A stretch of 64,000 nt of DNA from the NCBI GenBank assembly GCA_025331565.1, contig JAFREQ010000049.1:3072501-3136500 (forward strand). The letters are read 5' to 3'. Numbering within the stretch: the stretch's first letter is position 1; each line of letters opens with the position of its first letter. The notes under the pieces were generated by a model that worked only from the letters and a program-made list of their open reading frames with translations, searched no databases and was not told where the DNA came from. This document shows, in pieces, positions 24,501 through 38,300 of this stretch. The DNA comes from Holacanthus passer (lineage: Eukaryota > Chordata > Actinopteri > Pomacanthidae). The position numbers and the translations under genes were made by a program.

Positions 24501-27500
24501 ACAGTGCATTGGGTCACAATTATGTATATTAGATGCATAGATCATAGAGCAGTGTGTGAGGAGCCTGTATAGTAGTAGTGATGGATAGACCCTCGTACCT
24601 GGAGAACAGATTTAATTAGTCCCAGCAGTGTTCTGAGATGTCCTGCATCCAGAATATAACAATCTTCACTCTGGACTTAAAACCTTCACAAAAATGTAAA
24701 TATCTCTCAATTATTCTAGACAATTCCAGCATTACACTTTTCCAACCATAGATCAAACATGGAAAACTTGCGTTCTGTTTTATGCATTATACATTTCATG
24801 CTATTTGCTGCTGGTTTCAAAGAGAGACGAAAGCACCTGTCTTTACTGACTACACTTTTCAAGATGCATGTCTTCCGATAGACCTGCAATTAAAATATTT
24901 ATAAGATAAATGAATATCTAAATAAATAAATAAGTAATAATAAAGTAATATACAGTATATTCATATATATTTGATGTAGATAGGTAAGATAGATGATATA
25001 GATATGTATTTACTCTCCAATTATTCAAAGCTCATTTTTTGGATTATTATGGAAAGAACAATCATTTGTTTGTTGCAATGATATACCTACTGTACATTTT
25101 TATATATACTGTACCCTTTTTTATTAAAGCACAGAGTAACAGGTTTCCAAACCTAGAGAAGACTGTCAAATTTTGGGTATTGGGTGTAAGCTTTTCAAAG
25201 TCAGAAGTCATGGAGTAAAAAAACTGGATAAGCATAGTTAAATAAGAAAAGACTTCATAGGATGAGTACACAAGTGAATTGTTCAGGATGCAACTGTAGG
25301 TCCTCACCATCTGGAAATTTCTGGCACAGGGTTAAATGCGTGATTATTATGTTGTTAAAAATATTGTTTCCAGGTGGAGATGTGTGTGTATCGGGTCATG
25401 ACAGTGGGCCAGTGTTTGAAGAACAGCCAAGCAGTCTAATTTACCCAGAGGGCCTGAGTGAAGGCAAGGTGACCCTCAGCTGTCAGGCCAGAGCCAGTCC
25501 AGCTGCCTCCTACAGGTGGGTAACACACTCCACACACTCTGCTCGATTTAAAGGACCATGTTTTTCAAAGAATCTGGCCTATACAGGTGTGTTCTTCAGA
25601 GGACTGAGCCTCATCCCCAAATGATGATTAAATTCATGGAGACCAAAACTAATGTAAAATTGCTGACAAATCGGTGAATACTAATGGAAACCTACTAGAA
25701 AGTTGCATTATACATGGTAAATGTATACATGCATGGTACATGGATACTCCTGTTAATAATTGAATCTAAGGTGACCGTAAAGGAAATGAAACACATGAAA
25801 ACATATTACTGAGTATGGTCCAACACCTGGACCACTGAAAAGCAACCTACTGTGTAAGGTAAATGGCAAATATGAAAATATGACTTTCTATCCTCAACAA
25901 CATGTTCAGGCTGCTAACATGAACAAACAGTGGAGTTTGTGGCTCGCTCACATCTTTGCAGTTCACCACAGGTTGCTGCTGATACAGCAGTTGAGTCCTC
26001 TAGATTCAGGCCAAAGAAGGCTCCATTCCTCAGCTGCATTTGGAGGAGCGTTTGATCTGATACAGACCTCCTCAACACATTATGACATATTGTATTCTCA
26101 GATTTCATGTCATTTGAGGCATGACATAGAAATCATGTAGAATAGCACACATTTTCAAATTTTCTATGCATACATCAATATTAATTATAAAATATGTATT
26201 ATTTATTTTTGTATAAATATAAATCTGAAATGTTGACACATGTCCACAATGTCAAGTTATATAATTCTTTGATATATCTGATAATGTGAATATATTACAC
26301 ACGTGTGGACATGTGAGGCGCCCTGCGAACCTGCAAACATAGTTAGGTTACATATGCTTACTTTATACCTTCATAGGCTTGTGTATTTTTGCAATATTTT
26401 CTTTTCATATTTTTGCTTGTTTTACAGTTGTTTTGATGTAAAGTAAATCTATTTTAGATATTTTATGGCTGACTGCAGTAGCTAAACCATTCTTAGTGAC
26501 ATGTAATTCCACAACAGACACATAACAAAGACACTAGCTTTACCACAACATAAGCGCAGGTTACCAACAAGGCACCTCTGAAAGTGTAAGGGCTCAGCCT
26601 CTAACAATTGTCAGTTATGTTTATTATCTCCTGTTTGCTGTGCTTTTGTCAGTTTGACCTGCTCTTTGTCTTGCAGATGGCTTGTGAATGGCACAGAGGT
26701 CCCGCTGGGTTTGGACCTGCGCTACACCCTGGTGGCTGGCAACCTGGTGATCAGCAGCCCTGAGTCTAATCGAGACACAGGCTCTTACCAGTGTTTGGCC
26801 ATCAACCGCTGTGGCACCATTATCAGCCGAGCAGCTAACCTCAAATTTGGCTGTGAGTGAGAAAAGGCCTTTCAACCTTTTGACCTGTTTGAGCTGCCTG
26901 AGTGGGTCACTGTGGAAGAGATAGAGCACATTAGAGAAGATTGAGATTTTTAGAGATATTCACTTTACACTAATTCTCCACAATTGTACTTTGATTACTA
27001 GCAACTGTTTATTGTTGCTTATGTATATTGCTGCTGTTGCGATCTGACAGTAATCTTTTTTACCATTACTTTCCTTTTCTACTACACAACTTTGCATGTT
27101 TCTCCAGACCTCAATGACTTCCCTCCGGACAGCAGGAGTCCCCAGACAGCATATGAAGGCATAGGAACTTTCCTGGCCTGCCAGCCCCCTCCTCATTACC
27201 CAGGTATCCACTCTACTCCAGGGTTCCTGCGCAACCTGGAAAAACTGAAAAATTTTAGACTGAATATTAAGGATTTTAAACCACTTGGAAGATGAAAGAA
27301 ACAGTTAAATACCATAGAAGATGAGTTGCTGTGTTACTTGGAAAATTGTTTTCACATTGTCGTTGTAGTTTTTTTTTGACTGAGAGCTAACTATCAGAAA
27401 ACCTACAACGGCCTGCAGCTGACAGGTGACAGATAGGGGTCATAAACATGCAAACTAGCAGAATCGTTAACGTGTTTAGGAATAATGGTGACCCCTGCTG

Positions 27501-30500
27501 ACTGTTTTAATGTTGAACTCTGAACTCTGTGGCAGGATGACATTAAGTACACGCCAGTATGTTCCAGCTGTGTTTCTGATGATGTGATTTGCACCAATCT
27601 TTCTTCTCTCCAGCTCTCTCCTACCGCTGGCTAATCAACGAATTTCCCAACTTCATCAAGAAAGATGACGGCCGCTGGTTTGTGTCGCAGGTAACAGGGA
27701 ACTTGTACGTGGCCAAAGCAGAGCCAAATGACACCGGGAACTACTTCTGCTTCACGACTATTAACATGGACATCAGCACCAAGAGCACCTTCAGCAAGGC
27801 CAACCAGCTCACTGTGCTGCCTGATGGTATAATGGCTTTGCAGCTGCATGACTGATCTCATTTATTTTAATTGCTAGTTGCTGACTAATTGTGATTTTGT
27901 TTTCACTAGTGGAAATCACATTTCAACATTTCAAAATGTCATTTTGTCAATGTCAATTTTAATTTAAGATATCTGTAATCTATAAATCAATTTTGACATG
28001 TTACAAATACACTTTGATTGTTCAAAAGTGTCCTTTTTCACTAGTAAGACTATGATTAAAGATATCTACAATTGGTTTTCCACATATTGAAAAAGGATTG
28101 TAGCCTGTTTTATACAGTCTGATTGATGATTGTGACTAGTAGAAATGTCATTTCCTGTTTCAGATATCAACAATTGCATTTCTGATTTGTGGGTGTCATA
28201 TCAGTAAAGTAACACCAAGCCATTGGTCTGACTTTCGTTTTAATTTTCCAAATTTAGCATGGTTATAATCAGAGTTGTTCTGAATAGCATTCAATTGAAA
28301 TTTTCAACAAAAAAAATATGCCAGTCTTTTATCGTCTTTGGCAGCTCAAAGAACTGTTAACGTAACAGCACAAATAGATGTGCATGAAAAATCCAAACAG
28401 AAGCAAGCTTGGCTGAGTTTTTGCAGGTGATGCCTCACTTGACTGCAGTAAAATACCATTCGTTTTACCATTCCACTCACTTAGGATATGTGCATCCATC
28501 ATTGAGGATATCTACAATGTCATTTCGATTAGTGTAAAAGTCTGACTATTCTGACTAGTTATTAAAAAAGTGTAGATATCTCAAATATAACATTTAGTTG
28601 TACAATAATATTCACTACTCACAAGTGTACTTCAGATATATAAAATGCAATTCTAAATATCTGAAATTATATTCTTACTAGTTACAGTTCCAAGGTGACA
28701 TATCAATAATTTCATTTTGACCTCTCATAATTGAACATTGCCACGAGTAAGAATTGAATTGTTGATATCAACAAATGTCATCTCCAATAAAGACAACTGA
28801 ATTGTTGATGATTAATAAGCATTTTGACTAGCACAAATCGAGTTTTAGAACTCTTTAATTAGATTTGCAACAAGTCAAAATTACGTTATTGAACAGTTGG
28901 TTTGGAATTTTAACTGGTTCTTTCTGTAGAATTGTGGATATCTACAATTGCTATTACTGTTACTGATTACATGTTTATAGGTCTTGCCATACTGATCTAC
29001 TGGCAGCCAATTGCAGCTTTACCATGGAGGTCTGCAGAAACTCTGGCTGTGTGTAACTGATGACTGAATCTGTATCAACAGAGGACATAGGGATATCTGA
29101 AAAGATTTGGTGTGCTGTTAATGTTATAAATGCTGATAATCTGTCTTAAATTAGTAACTGAGTAGAATATTAGAGTAACTGGGCTATTTAGTAATCATGA
29201 ATATCCACCAAATTTCACATCTTTATGAGAGCTTTACATTTGATATACATTATAAAAGCAGTGCAGTATTCTTAAACGAGATAAAAGGTGCCTCATCTGA
29301 ATAGGATTTAATCAGAATTTTTACTGTTGTACTTTTTTTCAGCCAATCCCAGGAAGTCAGCTCCAAGCATCAAAGTGCGCTTCCCAGCAGAGACCTACGC
29401 CCTTGCAGGACACACCGCTCAGTTAGAGTGCTTTGCCTATGGAAAGTATGTTTCTAACTCTGAAATCATCACATAATGTGTCTGCCAGTTATTTCCAGTT
29501 GAGAGGCTGTGCCTCATGCTCAGTATTAGTAACACGCCTAAATGTTTTGTTTCTTACTTCGCTCATTATCCCCATCTGGACCCTGTGCGTTTTGAAACTA
29601 CCATATCCTCTTCCTTCATTTCACCTCCAACTCTTCTCTCTGTTTTTTTTCATAGTCCAGTGCCAAAACTGCGATGGAGGAAGGTGGACGGTCTGATGCC
29701 ATCCAAGGCAGGCTCCAGCGCTGAGGGTCCCACTCTCATCCTGCCAGAACTCTCCTTCGATGACGAGGGCGTTTATGAGTGTGAAGCCTACAACTCAGAA
29801 GGAAGTGACACATACCAGGGACGCATCAATGTGCAAGGTAAACAAAAGATATTGTGCAAACATCTGTTTCTGTTGCAGTAAAGCACATATTGTACCAGAT
29901 TAATCCGTGATAATTTTATAGCTCCTGTTTGACACAGTTTGATGGTAATTTAACTTGTCCATCTCATGACTAAATAAGCATCCTGGTCGTTTTTACATTT
30001 ACAAAGCCATGATGGCAGTCTTACTCTCTGACCTGAAACATTTCCATATCACTTTCAACAAGTCTGAGTTGAATGCCATCAGATTAAAGTAAAAGCTGAA
30101 CAGAGTAAAACATGTAGAGAGAGAGAAAGAGATTAAATACATGTTTTGTATGGTCATCTAAGATCACTGTAACAAATTTAGTACAAAATCGGTTTAATAT
30201 ATTTTTATGTCTGTCTCTCTCTCTCTGCTCCCTGCTGACACACCAACTTGTCACCTATGTCTGAATAACAAAAAGCCATCACTTTAGCAGATGATGTCTG
30301 AGGCTGACCTTAGGTGTTGTTGCTATCAGAGCACCTTTGGTTCACTTCCTTAATTTATTTCTATTCATTTCATGCCATTTTATGTCTTAGTTTTATTTTT
30401 GTTAATTACTTATTATATGTATTTTATATCTGTTATTTATTTACTTTTTGGTTTGTTTTACCCTTACCTGTCTTATCCAAACCACCAGCTCAGCCAGAGT

Positions 30501-33500
30501 GGTTGCAGGTGATGAGTGACTCAGAGGTAGAGATCAGTTCAGAGCTACACTGGAGTTGCGTGGCTGCTGGTAAACCACGACCCTCCATTCGCTGGCTACG
30601 CAACGGACAGCCACTCAGCACACAGGTGACACACACAAAACATCTCGGGAATAACAGTAATACTTCCAACCAGAGAAAGTACATTTCTTTTAAATTAGAA
30701 AGTACATTAGACCCACAAAAGTTCATTTTATTCATAGTTGGGTTCACATGCTGCTGAGAAACATGTCTAAGTTGCTCATTGTAAAGGGTCTTGTATCATA
30801 TTACACAATTCTGATTCCCACATAATTTATTGAATATGGCTATAAATGCAGTGAGTGACTACATACAAAATGTATTTGCTCTGGCAACTTGATACTGAAA
30901 TAACATAGAAAAGCCTCATTCACACAGGCCTGAAATCACCTGTGATCACCTGTGAATTGTAACTACAGAAGTCATCCGTGTTCTTAAGCCTGTCTGTTAT
31001 TATTTGTCCCATGTGAAGTGAACCGTCAGAATGGAAATTATTATAATGAGAGAGCTGTGATTGTTTTTGGGCACAAATTCAGGGGTGTAATCAACTGCTC
31101 AGCATGGAGATTCATTCTGACTAAGAACAAATTTGGTGAACAAATCTGGAGAAGAATCTCAAAGGATAATGAGTTTCATGACATTGATAATATTTGATAA
31201 GAAACATTTTCCACAGTTCTACAGTTGAGTTTCAGTAGACGTGTCAGATGGATGCACAGGTGGAGTGTATATGTGAATGTAACCCCACCTTTTTGGGTAA
31301 AGGAGAATATATTGTGACATTTTAATTTCCCATACACAATACATGTATGCGTCGTTTTTACTTCTCTTCACTCACATCATCCCCAACCCCCTCCACCCCA
31401 CCTACTAGGACCGGATAGAGGTGAACGGGGCTCGTCTTAAGATCAGCAACCTGGCCCTGGAGGATTCTGGGATGTACCAGTGTGTGGCTGAGAACAAACA
31501 TGGCACCATCTACTCCACTGCTGAGCTCAGAGTCCAAGGTAGATGGTCAATGAAAGTTGTCTTTATTTTCCTTTATATAAAACGACATCCTTGATCTGTC
31601 TTCCCTTCTGCATCTCATCTCATCAACCTCCTTATTTTCTACCCTTTGTGCTGTTATTCTGATTCCATTATGCCTCCTTTCCCTCCAGTTCAGGCTCCAG
31701 ACTTCAGATTGAATCCAGTAAGGAAACTGATCCCAGCAGCCAGAGGGGGGCAAGTCATGATCGAGTGTCGCCCTCGAGCTGCCCCAAAGCCCAGTCTGTT
31801 CTGGAGCCGTGGGACAGAGCTGCTCACAAACAGCAGCAGGTATTACCAAGTCACCTTGATTTTCATACGTGTGTGCCATGTATGTTCTTTCTGTTTTAAA
31901 ACCTTGGTAAACAAATACAGCTCATTTTGCCATATTAATTACTCTTGTTTTCTTCCTGTGGGAATTTGCCTGAGAAATACCTGTAGTTGGTTGATACATT
32001 GTGCTGATACTCCTTGTATTGCAAAACAAATAAATAATACACAATGAAATACAGAACTTATAAAGGCACAGTTTAATATACAACATGAAATTACAGCATA
32101 CCTAGATAGGCATGCAGGAAATTTTGGATTAGTCATCAGAGTATGCACGGTTGTACAGTGTATCAGCTACTGTTGTATAAGGTCATGTACCTCAGTGTAT
32201 TATTAGATGACAATGTGTTACACACCGCATCAGAGGCCACAATATTATGTACTTTTACAGTCTCACTTAACAAGTATAACAAGAAAAAAACATTTAAGGA
32301 ACAATAAAAAACGGAACAAAACTAGATGTGGATTAGCTTTTGGTAACCAGTCAGTATAACCCCACTATGACATAACATTGCTGTTTTAAATTACTGTCTT
32401 GGTATTCAACTCTACAGTAGGTAAAAACAGCTCAAAACTAAGGTTTCTAAAACTTTAAACCCTGCCTTATGAACCACTTCTTGTTTAGTTAGAACTATGT
32501 AGAATTGTGTAGCATTGCAAATGAAAGACTTTCTGAGAACATCTAAAAGAAAAAAAAAGTTTTTCCGTTGTAAACGAACGACTGATATTTTTGATTTGAT
32601 TACATGTGACATTTTGTTGGCAAGTGGTCTTGATATAAGCAGAATCATACCCTCCAAACTTATACTGTATGTTCTATGATTCTGCTTTGCATCAGGTGGT
32701 TCGTAGCCCCTGTATTATCCAGTACAATCATGCAACTTTGTACAGGTCTTTTCCCTGTGACAACATACGCATTGACATATCTGCTAATACATGTTCAATC
32801 CACTATTAATATATAGTATATTATGTAGTTATATTTTCACAATACATCTACACATGTTGCCTAAAGAGGCCACAGATTTCCTTTCATGGTTTCTGTTATA
32901 TGTTGTGATGCCAAGTTTTGTCTTAAGTGTATTATTATTTAGAATTTTGCACCATCCGTCTTTATAAAGCAGAAACCATCCATTAACTTACTCAGCCAAG
33001 CACTGATCATGTGGATTGACTTGTCTTTAGTAGACAAATAAATTTCACTTTTCTTTTCATTCATACAGCAGTGGGTACTTTACATGTTCTCTTGATTGTG
33101 GGCTTCATTGCTTCAGTCTCACCCTATTCTAGGCAAACAATAGACGTCACACCTGTCCACTATTGCAAATTCAGATTCAAGCTATAAACAACCAAAGCTG
33201 TAATAAATGCCATCATCTGCAGGGTGAGCAAGCCCTCCATTTATGCACAACCTGGGAGATACAGCTCATTAAAAAAATACTCATAACTCATGCCAGCTGT
33301 TGAAAGATTTAGAAAAACCCAAGACGCTTATTACTTGGAGGTGAGATCAAAAGCGACTTCCCACAGGGCTGTGTGTATGTGTCAGTGGATTTATTTCTGT
33401 TGATTTCATCTTCCCACAGGGCTGTGTGTATGTGTCAGTGGATTTATTTCAGTAGTTTAGGTTAAACACACATTTGAAGGCAGAAAATGCAAAATATGTG

Positions 33501-35298
33501 AATTTAAAACAAAAGTCTTACGTTCAAATTGTTTTCCAGTCCTTTGTCCACCTCTTATTAATGTTAATCTGCCTATCATTGTCTGTATGCTCGGCAAACC
33601 TTCCACTAAATGTCAGTTGTTTGACATCCTTTTAAGGGTTAAATGTCTCAAAAAAGAGAGGATTACATTACAACTTAAGAGTTTACTTAAGAATGTAGTT
33701 CAAATCATCAGTCTGTGTGAGTGACAGCGTCTAATGGACTAGTGGGCCATGCCATCCTCCTTCAGCCCAAACAAATCAGTCACATTCAGTGTTTCAGAGC
33801 TAAAGCAGTAGAGTGGGTGTTAGTTATTTAAAGTTGCAAAACCACTGAGCTAAGATGAGTATCTGTTTCTTTCATTCTGTAGTATGTAAGTAATAGATAT
33901 TTTCACAGTTTAAAGTCATAAGTGAATATGAGATATGCCTGGGACATCAATTTGTTCTTGCCTAGTATCTAGTATTTGTTATAGTTTAAAAAAACATACT
34001 TTAGTTTTTTTAATTCAAAAACAAGTTGTATGAACTCAATGTGAGCTTAATGAGGCCTACAGGCCATGAACAGCAAAAGGAAGTTCAGAGCTTATAATGT
34101 TCAGAAGACCTTAAGTTGATAAAAAAAAAGATCTAACACGTCATTAGGTGATATGCATTATTATGGATTTAGAATCAGTTATGATGGGGCAGTTATTTTG
34201 GACTGGGAAAACAGAATTAATTAACATGAAAAAAACACATCAGGAGGGTTAAGTGTATGCTGCAGAGAGTGAGGTCAGATTTTTTACCCACAACATTAGT
34301 TGCACCTAGTCTGTGTTCATATACTAATGTAACTGTTCCATGTAAGAACAGCATTGCAGTTCAGAGACGACGGGGTTAGTTTCTCTGACAGGACATTTAC
34401 AACAAGAAGTTTAGGCAATAACTTAAATGTTTGACTTCTTTTATAATTTCCAAAGAATAGTTTTAAAATTATAGTTAAACTGTGCATTTGTCTTTTGCAC
34501 TGTTGTGTCTAGTAGCTTTGCCACATCCCCAGATCTAATAAGTTGGAGGATACAATGATGGAAATGACAGCTAAAGCAGCAAAACTAAAATCTAAGTTAC
34601 AAATATGTAGAGTTTTCCATCATGGCATAGTTAAAGCTAAACTGATGACTTGTACAGCATCAGTCTGAACGTGAGAGCAGTGGGCTTCAGGCTGAGACCA
34701 GCAGACCAGCTGGGAATATGTGGGTGGGATAGTGAATGAGTAACAGTCACCTTTCAAAGTTGGGTATTAAATAAATGTGCAGCAAGATGCAGCGTAAATG
34801 GATGTAGGTTAGGAAGGATAAAGGTTAAAGCATGAAGGGGATATTTACCTTGAAATTCATAACAATTAATCACTGCAACACCTCATAAAGTAAGAGCTGA
34901 CAGACAGGAGGTGGACGCAATACCAGGAACACCTGTACAATACAACACAAGCCAATACAGCAGCATTTCCACAAATCTTTGTGATGCCTATAATGTCCAT
35001 GTTCTGTGATAATATTTGAAGCCATAGTTTGTGATGTTGTATTGGACTACCAATAGTTGTTTCCAATATTTCGCCCATTGCCATTGCCATACTTGCATTG
35101 AGTTGGTAGCAGGACTGTAGACATCCAGCTGCATGTGCTCTTTACCCTTTTTATGCTTGTTTCTTCACAGAGTCACAGTAACTCCAGATGGAATCTTGTG
35201 GATTCACAACATCAGCAGGGCAGACGAAGGGAAATACACCTGCTTTGCTGAAAACTACCTGGGCAAAGCCAACAGCACTGGACACCTGTCTGTCAGAG

Positions 35299-35356
<58 letters not shown>

Positions 35357-38300
35357 TACATACAATAAACCAACACAACCATTGTCAGCTGTGGATACTC
35401 CCCTTAGCCTTCCTAAGCTTTGAGCAAAGTTAGTTTCTGGCTTCAAAATGGAGTTAAGTCGAAAACCTAAATTTAGACATCAAAGGTATCTTCAGAATTA
35501 AAGTCCTAATGCTAATTCTTTAGATCCCAAGTCATCTGAAATAAACTCCTGTATATCACAAACTAGCGCCAGACCAATAAGTCAGCCAGCCTGATTGATA
35601 GTGTTGGCTTATTTGCTTATTGTTGATATTTCAGCAAGCCAGGTCATTCTGATCACATGCCCGAGCCAGCCCAGTTAGTGTTGGGTGATCTTGGCCTCAA
35701 TAATGTTGCAGTTGATTTTGGCGAGTATCTCAGTACCAGGCACGTAATCACCTGTAGGTAGTCCAGGTGTCACAGCTGTAGAGGAATGCAGTGATAAAAG
35801 AGTGCAGATGGAAATTGTTGTTGTGAATGACCCTTTGTCTGAGTCTTCCAAAGGCAGTTGACGCTTTGATCCAGTTTTGAAGTGGTTGTAGTTCTCGTTG
35901 AGGATACTACCCAGGTAATTAAAAGATGGGACCGTAGACATTTTGACTTGTCATAGCGGGGAAAGCACAGGTAAAACAATTTTCATTAACGATGGCTCAG
36001 TTCCATCAAGTGTCCCAGTGAGTCATGCCAGTAAGCCAGCATACACAGTACCAGGAACCTGGAACTAGCTCAACGGAATGCAGTTGTTTTTTGATTGTTT
36101 TTGTATTTACACCTGTGCTTTTCTGAACAAGCCAAGGGTCCATCAACAAAATGATAAGCATCGGCTTCATTATTTTACACTCACCTATCATGAATTTAAC
36201 TTTCTCTCTTTTTTGATGATTTTTTTCTTTCTTTTCATGCAGATGCCACTAAGATCACACTGGCTCCTTCCAATGCTGACATCAATCAGGGGGAGAATGT
36301 GACGCTGCAGTGTCATGCCTCCCATGACCCCACCATGGACCTGACCTTCACCTGGGCTCTCAACGGGGTCCTGCTGGACCTTGAGGACTCTGCAGGGCCG
36401 TACCACAGAGTAGAGGGGGCAAGTCTTGTGATGCATTCTGGAGAAATGTTGGGATGATACTTTGTGTACAGAACTGGAAGACCTGCACTGTGATTAAACA
36501 GTGCAGTGCATTTACTAAAATAAGGGATGAGTGATTTGGGGGTTTTGTGAGCCAGTGTAGAGGAAGGAGAGACATCATTGATAACTGAGACTGGGATGCA
36601 CTCTCATTAGTTCCATCCAGGCTTCAAAACATCAAACCACAAATTACACCATGGTTGACCATTAGCAGAATCCACCTCAGCTTTGAGGTGTTGTTAGTGT
36701 TAGTAATTCTGAAGAGAAGGCTACAAGACATTGCTCCTGCTTTGATCAGAAGTTTTCTTCCTGGCTTGACTTAAGATGATATACACAGTGAGCTTCTGGT
36801 GATTTTGTGCTTCTACTCTACACTGCTTCTCATCACTGGTCCTACTAGTTCAGTAATAAGCTAATATGGTTTCACCTGTGCAGTATTTTATTTTCTGGAG
36901 ATCTGGTGCCACACATGCTATTACACTGACATCAAAGCTTGGAGGGACATTACCAAACTAGACAAGCCAGTATATGCAAGATATTTGCCGATTATAATTA
37001 CTTTATTTCAGGACGAGTTGACCATTTCACGCTACCTGAACACAGGGCCAGGGAGAAATAGGCTCATAAATGAGATTAACTGGCCATTCCTCCTGTAAGT
37101 TCCCATGTTTAATGAATGCTGATGTGATAAGATGCTGCTATTAGCTGGTTGTGGGTCAAAGTGAAAATGAGCTCCTGTAATCTTAACCCCAACTACTGTA
37201 GTTATGGACAGCACTATACTGTTCCGCTCTCGTATTCTTGATTAACAGAGCATTTGACTCATTTGCTTTGTTCTCTCTATTGCTCTGTCTTTGCCCTTTC
37301 AGAAGGAAAACATTGGTGACCTGTTGATTGTGAATGCTCAGCTGAGTCAAGCAGGGATCTACGCGTGCACAGCTCAGACTGTGGTGGACAGTGCCTCAGC
37401 TTCAGCTAAACTAGTAGTTCGAGGTAAGATGCATCAAAACTCTGTTCCCATGTCATTTTCTCAAGACCACTGCATTTACTATCACAGACACATGAAAAGA
37501 AAAACCTTTTTAAGGCAGGGGTGCCCAAACATTTCCCATTAGAGGGCCTAAATGAAACTTAAAGGTGGGCCAGGGGCAATGAGCGAACACCTGTTGCTTT
37601 GTATTAAGATGCAATTGTACTAGATTCCAGAGTTGTGTTACTCTCCCTGCTGTGATCAGATCACAAAAAATAAAATAACGATATACATTATATTACATAA
37701 TATACTAGATATTATACGACTACATACTATATACTTATTATATTACAACAAAAGACTGACAAAGTTGTGTAATTTGTGAAAAAAACATGGAGTAATGATC
37801 AAACTCTTGGGTAGTTAACAGGTACACACTGAGATATGAATCATATCACTTGCTCAAACAGTAATATTTCTGTGCTATGTGCAGGCCCCCCGGGACCTCC
37901 TGGAGGGTTACTTGTGAAGAATGTCGCTGAGACATCAGTGGAGCTCAGGTGGAGCCGTGGCTACGATAACCACAGTCCCATCGGCAAGTATGTCGTCATG
38001 GGTCGATCCTCGCTCTCATCCGAGTGGAAAAAGATGAGGACAGGTGGGTGCATGTAGAACTGGAACAATCTTGTGATCAGTAGAAAATTAACCAGCCTTT
38101 AATTGTGTATGTCATTTTTACAGTGTTAAAACCAAATATTTAGTAACATAAGATAAGATATACCTTTATTCATCCCACAGTGGGGAAATTCACAGTGGTT
38201 ACAGTTTTTCAAATGTAAGGACTAAGCCATACAAAATATCTGATTCAACAAAATATATTTTGGTTTAAGATTTTGTTATGACATTTTGTTGAATTTTTTA

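Noticed and set aside
26624..26929. 101-codon minus-strand frame
   Set aside because: It is antisense to cntn2 exon 3, whose + frame has clear Ig features.
31547..31879. 110-codon minus-strand frame
   Set aside because: It is antisense to cntn2 exon 10, which carries the conserved Ig5 sequence.
35133..35446. Several overlapping open frames on both strands rich in His-Thr or Cys-Val repeats
   Set aside because: They are translations of the (AC)27 microsatellite beside real exon 11 and are not separate proteins.
36401..36412. GT donor at 36410 as the end of cntn2 exon 12
   Set aside because: It keeps frame but gives a poor consensus (GTAGAG after AGA) and a protein three residues shorter than relatives. 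Kept only as an alternative.
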